Of a stretch of 64,000 nucleotides of DNA, positions 16,978-25,406 are shown one piece after another; the stretch's first letter is position 1; each line of letters starts with the position of its first letter. A program made the position numbers and the translations under genes. The DNA comes from an uncultured Alphaproteobacteria bacterium (GTDB taxonomy: Bacteria; Pseudomonadota; Alphaproteobacteria; RF32; CAG-239), in the NCBI GenBank assembly GCA_944393215.1, contig CALXZL010000006.1:29119-93118 (forward strand), written 5' to 3'. The notes beneath the pieces were generated by a model. It saw nothing but the letters and a program-made list of their open reading frames with translations. It searched no databases and was not told the origin of the DNA.

Positions 16978-17355
16978 ATTGTTAACTATTATATAAGAAG
17001 AGAGAGACAAATGGAAAAGCTGTACATAAGAGTAAAGAAAATGAGTCGATTGGTAATATTATCACTGATATTTTCTTCAGTCTTATTTATAGCGCCGTCA
17101 TATGCGGCAGAGGCGAGCCTATTTGGCGATTTAACGGCGAAGGGTATAGAAATATTTACGGGAATGCGTGATATTATCTATGTTGTTGCCGGGTTTGGTA
17201 TTATAGGTGTGGCAATTGGCGGATTTTTCGGGAATATTAACTGGAAATGGCTGGGTGCCATAGTTATAGGTTTAATGGTAATTGGTTTAACGGGAGGAAT
17301 CTTGACCTATATAGGTGGTAGTGATGCTCCTGCAATATCAGATACCTTAAAATAA
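16939..17355 (+). CDS. virB2: VirB2-like T4SS pilin (copy 2)
   Basis: A 138-aa reading frame ending in a VirB2 domain: signal peptide (RLVILSLIFSSVLFIAPSYA), then two hydrophobic helices (IIYVVAGFGIIGVAIGGFFG and AIVIGLMVIGLTGGILTYI) around the loop NINWKW. The ATG at 16939 has a perfect AAGGAGG six nucleotides upstream, but that site is buried in a hairpin. Starting there would add an unusual hydrophobic stretch before the signal peptide. An internal ATG at 17011 (after AGAGAGA) gives a conventional signal peptide and may be the working start. I report the longer frame because its ribosome site is far better. It is paralogous to the genes on either side. Confidence 0.75.
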   Translation: MENLILNLICSLLIVNYYIRRERQMEKLYIRVKKMSRLVILSLIFSSVLFIAPSYAAEASLFGDLTAKGIEIFTGMRDIIYVVAGFGIIGVAIGGFFGNINWKWLGAIVIGLMVIGLTGGILTYIGGSDAPAISDTLK

Positions 17356-17376
17356 TGTAAAAGAAGGAGAAAAGCA

Positions 17377-19707
17377 ATGAAGCATAGTGGAAAAATAGTA
17401 CTTTTGTTTTCGTTTTGTTGCTTGGCTCTTATTTTTATGAGCGGAGACGCATATGCTGCCGATGTTTTGCAAACGGTTAGGGATAAAGCAGCATCATTTA
17501 TAAAAAGTTTACGCCCGTTAATTTTTATTTTGGCAGGCTTTGGCTTAATAGGTTTTGCCTTCGGTGCAATTTTTGGAAAAATAAGCTGGAAGTGGTTTGC
17601 CCATATTGCTATCGGGTTGTTTTTGGTTGCCAATGTCGGATTATTTATTGACTATTTTGCCACGAGAAGCGGTGCGGCAGGACAATATGCCCAAGATTTG
17701 GGATATGGAAAATATTTAGATGCATCGGGAGGATATACACCCACCGATGGTTCTCCGTCAGATCCGCAATCGCAGAAGACGCCGAGCGAGAGTGGAGATG
17801 GTCAAGACAATAGCAGTAGTGAAAATGCAGATTCCACATGTGTACCGGGAACAGGAACGGGTTGCGAAAAAAATTATTTTGAAAATGTTAATGAAGATTT
17901 ATTGGATCCCTCTAAAGATATGGCAATGCAAAATTGTACACTTAGGGGTGGAAAATGGAATTCTTCGAGTTCGTCGTGCGAGTATGAGGCTCTGAATTCT
18001 CCGATAAGCATACCAGGTATTAATAACAACACCAACAATACGACTAATAACAACACCAACAATACGACTAATAACAACACGTCAAATGTTCCTTCCGGAG
18101 AACAAATGAATTCTTTGGCTCAAAAAGCGCAAGATCAATACAATTCAAATGGAAAGATTGATATGAATCAGCTTTTGCGAGATGAGATAGCTGCCGGAAA
18201 TATGACGCCGGAACAAGCGGCTCAGGCAGGAGCGATATTTACCGAAGTTGCAAATGCCACAGGTGGTGATGTTGGCAAAGCCATTGAAGACGTATTGAGG
18301 GGATCGCAGGAGCAGATGGAAGAAGAAAAAGAAAAGGCTAATGAAAATCAATCAGCTGATATGACAGCTTCGGGCTCTTCATCCGATTCTTCAGTATCGG
18401 CAAACCAAGATATAATCGATGGAAGTGGTGTTCCGAGCGAAAACCAGGCTTCAGAGGTTAGTGATTTGTTCAATCAACTTTCAAGCGGGGAATCAGGAAC
18501 AGCACCGGCTACTGAAAATAGCGGAACAGATACTCCGTCAAATGAACCTAAGCAAAATCAGACGGATACGGAACAACAAAAATGCACTGCAAATAATGGA
18601 TATTGGGATGGTGAAAAATGCATAACATCATCCGCAGGCGTTGATATGAGCAAAATAAAAGAAGTTATCACTGTGAATGGTAGACAGACGGGAGTTACAG
18701 AAAATGGACGTTATGTCGATTTAGCAACCGGTGAAGAAGATACCTTTATGGATTTAATAGATGCTGATGGTAATGAGTGGCTGTATAATAAGGAAACGCA
18801 AGAATATTTTAATCCGAAAACAGGAGAAACAACAACGGCAGAAATGCTGAGAGCTGAGGGACCAGTTTATGATGCGGATCAGTATAAAGAAAATCAAGAA
18901 AAAAGAGCTTGCATGCTTAAATTTTCTAAGGGATATAGCTGGGTTAACGGAAAATGTTTGACTCCGGAAGAGACAGCAGAAAAAGAGGCTCAGGAACAGA
19001 AAGAAAAAGAAGAAAAAACGAAGAAATATTGTAAAGAAGGACAAGAATATATTGGCGAAGGTGATATGACAGGACCTATCTGTGTGGATACAGAAGAAAC
19101 AAAAGCAAAGAAAAAAGCAGAGCAAGAGGAAGCTAGGAAAAAAGCAGAACAAGAGGAAGCTAGGAAAAAAGCAGAACAAGAGGAAGCAGAAGATGACGCT
19201 CCATTAGAAGATGAAGCGATGACAGAGGTAGATTGTAGATCTTTAGAATTAGAATGTAAAAATAAATATGCAGCGGCCTTAGAAGCATGTGATGCAGGAA
19301 CAGAACGAATGACTCAAAAGGAATGGTGTCAAAAAAACCCAAGCAAATGTGCGTATGAAAATAGGGAATATGACAATATGGCTAAAAAACCAAAGGATGC
19401 GGAAGATTATAATAAATATATAGAGGAAATGTATGAAGAGAAGCGTAGATGTGAAGAGGCAAGATTAGATACATGTCATTTTGATAGAACACCATCTGAA
19501 GAGACATACTGCGAAAGATATCCAAGCCGCTGTACAGAAGTAAAAACAGGCTCAACTCAAGATTCAGGAATGTATCCGACAGGGGAAGGTAAGAATGACT
19601 ATAGAGCTTATGTTATGGAAGTAGCTCAAAATAAAAAGAATCTTGAAAAATGTAAGGAAGCAGCTGGGGATGCTGCAGATAAATGCTATGCTGCTTGCTC
19701 TAAATAA
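17377..19707 (+). CDS. VirB2-domain protein with a 670-residue Cys- and Gln/Glu-rich C-terminal extension
   Basis: 776 aa. Residues 1-95 are a complete VirB2-like unit: signal peptide ending AYAA, helices IFILAGFGLIGFAFGAIFG and WFAHIAIGLFLVANVGLFIDY, loop KISWKW. Instead of stopping, the protein continues through Asn/Thr repeats and acidic/Gln-rich segments. Three 'C-x(6-10)-W-x(4-7)-C' motifs occur (GGKWNSSSSSC, NGYWDGEKC, GYSWVNGKC), then three AEQEEARK repeats and a cysteine-rich end with the repeated patterns WCQKNPSKC and YCERYPSRC. If the tail is extracellular, the protein would present a surface-exposed, disulfide-rich domain on or at the base of the pilus. AAGGAG precedes the ATG. 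It is the last gene before a terminator. Confidence 0.75.
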   Translation: MKHSGKIVLLFSFCCLALIFMSGDAYAADVLQTVRDKAASFIKSLRPLIFILAGFGLIGFAFGAIFGKISWKWFAHIAIGLFLVANVGLFIDYFATRSGAAGQYAQDLGYGKYLDASGGYTPTDGSPSDPQSQKTPSESGDGQDNSSSENADSTCVPGTGTGCEKNYFENVNEDLLDPSKDMAMQNCTLRGGKWNSSSSSCEYEALNSPISIPGINNNTNNTTNNNTNNTTNNNTSNVPSGEQMNSLAQKAQDQYNSNGKIDMNQLLRDEIAAGNMTPEQAAQAGAIFTEVANATGGDVGKAIEDVLRGSQEQMEEEKEKANENQSADMTASGSSSDSSVSANQDIIDGSGVPSENQASEVSDLFNQLSSGESGTAPATENSGTDTPSNEPKQNQTDTEQQKCTANNGYWDGEKCITSSAGVDMSKIKEVITVNGRQTGVTENGRYVDLATGEEDTFMDLIDADGNEWLYNKETQEYFNPKTGETTTAEMLRAEGPVYDADQYKENQEKRACMLKFSKGYSWVNGKCLTPEETAEKEAQEQKEKEEKTKKYCKEGQEYIGEGDMTGPICVDTEETKAKKKAEQEEARKKAEQEEARKKAEQEEAEDDAPLEDEAMTEVDCRSLELECKNKYAAALEACDAGTERMTQKEWCQKNPSKCAYENREYDNMAKKPKDAEDYNKYIEEMYEEKRRCEEARLDTCHFDRTPSEETYCERYPSRCTEVKTGSTQDSGMYPTGEGKNDYRAYVMEVAQNKKNLEKCKEAAGDAADKCYAACSK
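18022..18078 (+). repeat. Asn/Thr-coding 24-bp tandem repeats
   Basis: Just over two copies of a 24-bp unit encoding NNNTNNTT within the extension of the VirB2-fusion gene. The copies are nearly identical, which suggests recent slippage; copy change would keep the frame. Confidence 0.8.
19113..19187 (+). repeat. 24-bp tandem repeats coding AEQEEARK
   Basis: Three nearly identical 24-bp copies encoding a charged helical octapeptide in the VirB2-fusion tail, likely to form an extended single helix. Confidence 0.8.
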
Positions 19708-19740
19708 TAGAACAATACGTTAACGCATTATTCATAAAAA

Positions 19741-19776
19741 AAAGATACACTCTTACCATGAGTGTATCTTTTTTTG
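19741..19776 (+). terminator. Intrinsic terminator after the virB2 cluster
   Basis: Perfect 9-bp stem GATACACTC / GAGTGTATC with a 7-nt loop, followed by seven T residues. It ends the three-gene virB2 transcript and so uncouples pilin expression from virB3-virB11. Confidence 0.9.
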
Positions 19777-19811
19777 ATTCGCTTTGTTTGTGACAAAAGA
19801 AGATGTTTTTG

Positions 19812-19840
19812 TTGCCAACGAAAGAGTAAAAAGATATCAT
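19812..19840 (+). promoter_or_regulatory. Sigma-70-type promoter for virB3-virB4
   Basis: TTGCCA (19812-19817) and TATCAT (19835-19840) are separated by 17 bp. The site lies between the virB2 terminator and the virB3 start codon, exactly where a new transcript is needed. Confidence 0.65.
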
Positions 19841-19874
19841 AAAAACAAATGGAAAAATGTTGAGGGTTTAAAGC

Positions 19875-20165
19875 ATGAGAGAAATGATTCTTAAAGCAGT
19901 AGCAAATCCTCCCAAAATATTATGGGGGCCGTTTTTGCCGGTGTTGCTTAATATCGGCTTGCAATTTCCCATAATGTTTATGGCGATAGGTGTGCTGAAT
20001 ATGAACCCGCTGTTTTTTTTGGTGAGTATTTTGATAATGCATTTGGTCATTATATCTTTAGGCTTAAAAGAGCCTCATCTTTCCACCATGCTTCAGGCTT
20101 ATGGTCAAACATATAAGCCGACAACCAATCTATACAAAGCAAAGGGGATGAAATTTGCACCCTAG
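19875..20165 (+). CDS. virB3: VirB3-like T4SS protein
   Basis: 96-aa membrane protein. Two adjacent hydrophobic helices (ILWGPFLPVLLNIGLQFPIMFMA-type and FFLVSILIMHLVIISLGL) are followed by the short conserved end EPHLSTMLQAYGQTY, which matches the VirB3/TrbD family's 'P.....l......'. VirB3 sits in the inner membrane and works with VirB4; the two genes are adjacent and overlap by 11 nt here. A GAGGG ribosome site lies 8 nt before the ATG. The size is as expected for the family. Confidence 0.82.
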   Translation: MREMILKAVANPPKILWGPFLPVLLNIGLQFPIMFMAIGVLNMNPLFFLVSILIMHLVIISLGLKEPHLSTMLQAYGQTYKPTTNLYKAKGMKFAP

Positions 20166-22587
20166 TACCGATTTTTTTGATATATTTGTGCAAGGATTAT
20201 CGAGCGTTGAAGTAATGGTCGCTTTTATCGGCTTTATTTCAGCGGCGGCATTTGCCGGCTTTTGGGCAACCAAATTCGGACATTTGGTTTTGCCGCAACC
20301 TCGAGAATCACGAGTGTCAGACTTTTTGCCGTTTAATAAAATGTTATCAGACGGCATTACAATCAAATGCTATAATAATTCATTGGTCAGGGTATTCAAA
20401 GTAGAAGGTGTGGATTTGGCTTTTGCCAATGAAGAAAAAGTATTATCCATGCATGAAGCGCGCAAATCATGGATAGACGGGATGTCTGATTTGCAGGTAA
20501 CATGTCGAGTTATTACGTTACGCGAGAGAATACCGCTGGAAGAAGATGCCGGAGATTTCGGCAATCAGCTATTGGAACAAGTATCGCAAGTCTGGGCACA
20601 CAATATCGACAGAGTTTTTTCCAATACACACTACATAATATTGTCGGTTCCGGATCGACAAGATGCCTTAAAAGATTTAAACTATGCATCGCAAGCTTTG
20701 TTGGCAACCTTAAATGATTATGGCGTCAAAACCATGTATGAAACACCGGACAGCCCGGCAACAGATAGCCCTTTATATGTATTTTCCAGAATATGCAGCC
20801 CGATTTCTAAGCCCATGCCGAAGATCAGAAATTCGGAAGGGGCAATGCTTAATCAAATGTTGACGGCAGATCACATCCACTTTACCGGAGAAAACGGAAT
20901 AATCCGGTTTTTCTCGGGGGATCAAGAGTGCTTCGAAATAACTATGGGAATACGAACGTCCGGAGACTATATGGATGAAGCCATGATAGCCTCTTTATTG
21001 GCAATAGACTGCGAGTTAACATTGCTCCATAATATAAAACCGATATTTCGCTCTCATGCCCGAGCTTTGTTGATGCAACAACAAAAAATGGCGGGAATAA
21101 CCAGTTTTTCTCCGGAAGTTATAGAACAATATAGTGTGGCATTATCTTCGATTGAAGATAGTGATGCCAACTATCAAGCCTTAACCGAATATGCCATGTC
21201 GGTAATAATTCGCGGTCAGAGTATTGACGAGGTTGAATTTGGAGAAAGCGAAGTCCAAAGAATATGCCGTTTATTCAGTGTAACGCCGGTAAGAGAAGGC
21301 TGGGTTTGTGAAGCCACGTTTTTTAATCAGTTCCCGACCTATGATACTTATCCTCGGACATATAGATATTTGTCTCGTGTTGTTGCTACCGCCATATGTT
21401 TTGATAAGCCGTCTGAAGGTTTCAGTAAATCCGACTGGGGAAAAGGAGCCATCAGCATATTCAGAACGACCTCGGGTTCACCCTATCGTTTCCAATTTCA
21501 CGTATCTTCGGAAGAAGCTGCCGTTGCGCACTGTTGTATTATCGGACCGACCGGACAAGGTAAAACAACCTTGCTGACATTTTTGGCAGGACAAGCCATG
21601 CGCCACCATGATCTAAAAGTGTTTTTCTTTGATAGACACCGAGGTGCAGAAATCTTTACCAGGTCAATCGGCGGGGCATACATCGGTTTTGACGGCGATG
21701 AAAAAAATGTGTCCTTAAACCCGTTTGACTGCGAAAATATTCCCAATAACAGAGCCTTTTTACGTCGCTGGTTAAAAGCAATCACCATGGTTGATGATGC
21801 TTTGGCAGAAAAAGAGATAGCCCGAGCCGTAACCACGGCATTTGATTATCTTCGTCCGGAAGAAAGAATTATGAAAAATTTATATAAGAGCTGTTTTTCA
21901 CCGACGGGAAACATGCGCCGCGAGTTGTTCAAGTGGGTTAATCCGGATCAATACGGTAATATTTTCAATGCCGATACGGATAGTTTGGACTTAAAAAGCA
22001 AACGATTTATGGCATTTGACTTTACCCATATTTTTGAAGATGAAACTCTGGCTCCGGCAGTAATCAGCTACATTATGCACCGAATTATGTCAGAAACCGG
22101 AGATGCCGGTATTCCTGCCTTGATTATGATAGATGAAACAGCGCCGATGTTAAAACACCCGATGTTTAGAGATTATTTCATCATTGGCTTGCAAGAAGGA
22201 CGTAAAAAAAGACAAGCTTACTTATGTGCGTTTCAACAGCCAAGCATTATAGATAAATTAGGCGTCGGTGAAGTTATTCGCGGACAATGTCAAACCGTGT
22301 TATTTTTCCGCAATCCTCAAGCCCAGCTTGAAGATTATGCCAACTGGAATTTAACGCAAAGTGAGCTCGATTTCATATTTGGTCGAAGCTATCGCGATTT
22401 CCCGTACGCAATTTTATTATCTCGCCCGGCAACCGGAGAATCAGTGATATTAGATGTCGATTTGAGCGGATTAGGCGTATATCTGAAGCTGTATAATTCG
22501 GGCAGAAAAAATGTTTTATTGGTTGAAGAATTAATAAAAGAATATGGTGAAGACAACTTTGTTACAAAATATTTAAATATTGCGTAA
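20155..22587 (+). CDS. virB4: VirB4-type T4SS ATPase
   Basis: 810-aa ATPase of the VirB4/TrbE family, which powers substrate transfer and pilus assembly at the inner membrane. Walker A is GPTGQGKTT (about 463-471) and Walker B LIMIDE (about 655-660), with the family's FFDRHRGAEIF and EGRKKRQAYLCAFQQPS segments also present. A hydrophobic N-terminal helix (VEVMVAFIGFISAAAFAGFWA) is seen in VirB4s that pair tightly with VirB3. The start is TTG, overlapping the virB3 stop, with AGGGGA about 8 nt upstream; no ATG with a ribosome site is nearby. This is the only VirB4 in the window, unlike rickettsial loci with two. Confidence 0.92.
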   Translation: MHPSTDFFDIFVQGLSSVEVMVAFIGFISAAAFAGFWATKFGHLVLPQPRESRVSDFLPFNKMLSDGITIKCYNNSLVRVFKVEGVDLAFANEEKVLSMHEARKSWIDGMSDLQVTCRVITLRERIPLEEDAGDFGNQLLEQVSQVWAHNIDRVFSNTHYIILSVPDRQDALKDLNYASQALLATLNDYGVKTMYETPDSPATDSPLYVFSRICSPISKPMPKIRNSEGAMLNQMLTADHIHFTGENGIIRFFSGDQECFEITMGIRTSGDYMDEAMIASLLAIDCELTLLHNIKPIFRSHARALLMQQQKMAGITSFSPEVIEQYSVALSSIEDSDANYQALTEYAMSVIIRGQSIDEVEFGESEVQRICRLFSVTPVREGWVCEATFFNQFPTYDTYPRTYRYLSRVVATAICFDKPSEGFSKSDWGKGAISIFRTTSGSPYRFQFHVSSEEAAVAHCCIIGPTGQGKTTLLTFLAGQAMRHHDLKVFFFDRHRGAEIFTRSIGGAYIGFDGDEKNVSLNPFDCENIPNNRAFLRRWLKAITMVDDALAEKEIARAVTTAFDYLRPEERIMKNLYKSCFSPTGNMRRELFKWVNPDQYGNIFNADTDSLDLKSKRFMAFDFTHIFEDETLAPAVISYIMHRIMSETGDAGIPALIMIDETAPMLKHPMFRDYFIIGLQEGRKKRQAYLCAFQQPSIIDKLGVGEVIRGQCQTVLFFRNPQAQLEDYANWNLTQSELDFIFGRSYRDFPYAILLSRPATGESVILDVDLSGLGVYLKLYNSGRKNVLLVEELIKEYGEDNFVTKYLNIA

Positions 22588-22602
22588 GAGCAATATTTTA
22601 GA

Positions 22603-22631
22603 TTTAATAATAAGAGATTTTTTGGTATACT
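22603..22631 (+). promoter_or_regulatory. Candidate promoter for the exported coiled-coil gene array
   Basis: Extended -10 TGGTATACT (TATACT at 22626-22631) with a weak -35 TTTAAT at 22603-22608 and a 17-bp spacer. It lies in the 78-bp gap after virB4. Confidence 0.4.
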
Positions 22632-22665
22632 GAAATTATATCAAATTATTAATCGGAGGTGGAAC

Positions 22666-23622
22666 ATGAGTACATTTCGCAAAATATTATCAGCACTTTT
22701 TATAAGTGTATTTATCATTTCTGTTTCACCGCAGCCGAGTTATGGATTCGGCATTCCGTCCATAGATGTTCAAGGGCTTGTTCAAGCCGTAAAAAGAGCA
22801 ATCACTGATGTCCAAAATTCATCCCAATTAGCATGGGCGACCAAAGCTGCCAAAAATGTGCAAGGAGCACTGGGCAAATTTAATGAAGCGATGAACGGCT
22901 TTATTAAAAATAATATATTGGCGCGTGTTGAAGATTTAAAAAAAGCCAAAGAAAAATATGAAAAGAAATGGGAAGCGGCTAAAAACAATAAATGGGTTAA
23001 AAAAGGTATGGAAGTCGTTGACAAGGTCAAAGAAGGCGTAGAACTTGCCAAACGAGGAAAGGCTCTCTTAGATGAAGCAGAAGCCATAAAAAAACAAGCA
23101 GATCAATTAATCAGTGATGCAAAGGCATCAATAGAAGAAGGTAAAAGATTAATATCTGAAGCAGACAAATTAAAGAATGATGCGAAAAAGATGGCTTCAG
23201 ATGCAATAGAATATGCCAGCGAAGGTCCAAAATTGTTGAAGGAAGGAAAAGATTTACTGGCAGAGGCAGAAGACTTGTTTGCTCAAGCCAAAGCCGTAGC
23301 AAATACCAAAAGTAAGGAAGAAGTTGATGCCATGCTTAAAATGGCAGAAGACAAGAAGAAGGAAGCAGAAGATTTAGTGAAAAAAGGCGAAAAATGGATT
23401 AATGATGCCAAGCAATTTGAAAATGAATCTAAAGAACTAGAGAAGAGAGCAAAAAAATTGGTAGACGACGGAGAGGCGCTCCTTGATAAAGCCGATGAAT
23501 ATAAGAAAAGAGCTGAAAATCTTTATAAACAAGCAGAAGCTTTAATTAAGAAAGGAGAAGCTTTGATGAAAGATGTCGGAAGTTTTGTAAGCGGAAATAA
23601 AGATAAAGAAGAGAAAAAATAG
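22666..23622 (+). CDS. Exported alpha-helical repeat protein in the T4SS operon
   Basis: 318 aa. A signal peptide (LFISVFIISVSPQPSYGFG) is followed by an almost uninterrupted Lys/Glu/Ala-rich helix built of imperfect repeats of about 11-18 residues, such as AKKMASDAIEYASEGPKLL and AEDLFAQAKA. The pattern resembles LEA-like or apolipoprotein-like coiled coils. No cysteines or catalytic motifs are seen. It is the first of six exported proteins between virB4 and virB8, the place where VirB5 minor pilins are normally encoded. The ribosome site GGAGGT is strong. A periplasmic spacer or tip-associated fibre is possible; the function is unknown. Confidence 0.6.
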   Translation: MSTFRKILSALFISVFIISVSPQPSYGFGIPSIDVQGLVQAVKRAITDVQNSSQLAWATKAAKNVQGALGKFNEAMNGFIKNNILARVEDLKKAKEKYEKKWEAAKNNKWVKKGMEVVDKVKEGVELAKRGKALLDEAEAIKKQADQLISDAKASIEEGKRLISEADKLKNDAKKMASDAIEYASEGPKLLKEGKDLLAEAEDLFAQAKAVANTKSKEEVDAMLKMAEDKKKEAEDLVKKGEKWINDAKQFENESKELEKRAKKLVDDGEALLDKADEYKKRAENLYKQAEALIKKGEALMKDVGSFVSGNKDKEEKK

Positions 23623-23633
23623 GAGGATAAAAA

Positions 23634-24653
23634 ATGAGTAAAATGACAAGAATAAAACTTCTGAAAAGCAGTTTATATGGCATATTTTTCTCTTCTCTGC
23701 TTGTAAGCAGCGGATATGCCGCTACAATAGCCGAATTACAGGCACGGGCAGCTAAACTTGAAACGGAAGTTTCATCGGTAGGGAAGCAAAGTCAACAAAT
23801 TGAGGAACAATTAAACAAAATAGAAGAAGAATATCAAGAAGAGATATCCATAGCTAAAGAAAATCCGCAAGGAGTAGATGCCTATGATGCTAAAATTGCT
23901 GCAGCAAAAGCTAAAAAAGAACAAACGCAAAAGGCTGAAGTAAAAGAAGAGACAGTAGAAGAAACAATAAAAGAAGAAACAGAAAAAGCTACACCGTCAT
24001 CGCCAAAGGAAAAGGTTGTTCCATATCCATTGGAAAGAAATCCACGTTATGTTGCGCCAAAAAACACAACTCGTGGAAGAAGACCATTTACCAAAAGTGA
24101 TAATGATTATTTAAAATCAGAAATACACTATGCACAAAGAAACGGCACAGAAGAATTGTCTTTTGCAAAAGAAGAAGCAGTACAAGCCTATGTCGGAACA
24201 ACCGAAGAAAATGTTTTTGTCTTTTCTGATAATTTAGCCAATTATTGTAAATTTGATACGACCAGTTTGGATAAAATGACAGAGTGTCTGAACAGTATCC
24301 TCTCGAAAAGAGCTGAAGGTACGCAAAGTGCCAAAGGGCAAATGAACGAGCTGTTTCAAGAATCATTAATAGATACCACAACACATGCCATAGCAGATGC
24401 GGCAAGGTTTAAAAATGATTCGTCAGGATATGAAAAAGATGTATTATTACCATTGCAGGAAAAATCATCAAAAGCTACGGATGAAAGGGGAGATATAGAA
24501 GTATTAACTTTAACGGAAATGGAAGCATTGAAGTTAAAGAATAAGTTATTGCAGATATATGCCACGCAGTTAGGTTTAGATGCGTTCAGAGATTTTGGCA
24601 CATTTGAAGTCAATAACAGAGATTTAACCAACATTGATGAAGAAACAGAATAA
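23634..24653 (+). CDS. Exported coiled-coil protein of unknown function in the T4SS operon
   Basis: 339 aa with a signal peptide ending near SSGYAA. An N-terminal coiled coil (ELQARAAKLETEVSS, QQIEEQLNKIEEEYQEEI) and a Lys/Glu-rich linker lead to a C-terminal helical domain with two cysteines (NYCKFDTTSLDKMTECL). That domain resembles the helical core of VirB5-like proteins only in general character. The ribosome site TAGGAGG and an 11-bp gap place it in one operon with the genes on either side. I do not recognise the family. Confidence 0.55.
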   Translation: MSKMTRIKLLKSSLYGIFFSSLLVSSGYAATIAELQARAAKLETEVSSVGKQSQQIEEQLNKIEEEYQEEISIAKENPQGVDAYDAKIAAAKAKKEQTQKAEVKEETVEETIKEETEKATPSSPKEKVVPYPLERNPRYVAPKNTTRGRRPFTKSDNDYLKSEIHYAQRNGTEELSFAKEEAVQAYVGTTEENVFVFSDNLANYCKFDTTSLDKMTECLNSILSKRAEGTQSAKGQMNELFQESLIDTTTHAIADAARFKNDSSGYEKDVLLPLQEKSSKATDERGDIEVLTLTEMEALKLKNKLLQIYATQLGLDAFRDFGTFEVNNRDLTNIDEETE

Positions 24654-24680
24654 CAGAGCGGATGGAAAAGGGAGAAAATC

Positions 24681-25406
24681 ATGAAGACCTCCTTTAAAAT
24701 AGTATTAATGATTATATTTACCGGAAGTTTAACGATTTCTTCCGCACATGCCTTTTTTCCGATACCAGTTCCGCTAATCGGAACCGATATAGCAAATAAT
24801 GCTGCCGATTTAGTCGAAAATTTAAATGCCATTGGGGAACAGGTTGAACAAGTAGAAGCGACAATCCAGAAAACAATAGAAGAAGTAAAATCGGGTAGTT
24901 TTGGTTTTGATGCGATCAAAAGTTATACCGAGACATTAAAAAAGATAGATGTATCGAGATTGATTCCCAAAACCCAAGCTCCATCAAAATTAGCAGAAAA
25001 TATAAATGATCCGGATAAAGCCTCAGCGGCGGTAGAAGAGGTATATTTGAGCAGTTTTTCCGAAGAAGGCAATCATATGGAACAAGCAAAGAAAAACCGC
25101 CAAAAACAGATAGAATTATTACAAATGAACGTTTCTGCAATGTATGCACATGCCTTGGCAACGCGCGTCAATTTAGCGCAGGAAAGAGAATTACCGGAAA
25201 CAACACTGGAAAGTGAAAACACGCGAGAAATAATACAAGGTAATCGAGCCATGGCAGAAAAGATAGTCAAAAGGTTAAATGATATTGTCTTTATGGAATC
25301 ACAAATTAATGAATATAAAGCAACACAAATAATGACAAAGATTACTTTAGATTCGCAAACGGCGGCAGAAAGACAAGCCTCCTCAACGCAAGGAGATAAT
25401 CAATGA
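24681..25406 (+). CDS. virB5: VirB5/TrbJ-like T4SS minor pilin
   Basis: 241 aa. A signal peptide ends at SSAHA, followed by FFPIPVPLIGTDIANNAADLV and then a long helical domain with a coiled-coil start (AIGEQVEQVEATIQKTIEEV). This agrees with the VirB5/TrbJ pattern of a mature 'PV.D' N-terminus, a helical bundle, and a C-terminal 'MESQINEYKATQIM' helix (TKITLDSQTAAERQ). VirB5 sits at the pilus tip and helps adhesion and assembly. The stop overlaps the next start (ATGA), which indicates coupling. Of the exported proteins here this is the best VirB5 candidate. Confidence 0.65.
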   Translation: MKTSFKIVLMIIFTGSLTISSAHAFFPIPVPLIGTDIANNAADLVENLNAIGEQVEQVEATIQKTIEEVKSGSFGFDAIKSYTETLKKIDVSRLIPKTQAPSKLAENINDPDKASAAVEEVYLSSFSEEGNHMEQAKKNRQKQIELLQMNVSAMYAHALATRVNLAQERELPETTLESENTREIIQGNRAMAEKIVKRLNDIVFMESQINEYKATQIMTKITLDSQTAAERQASSTQGDNQ

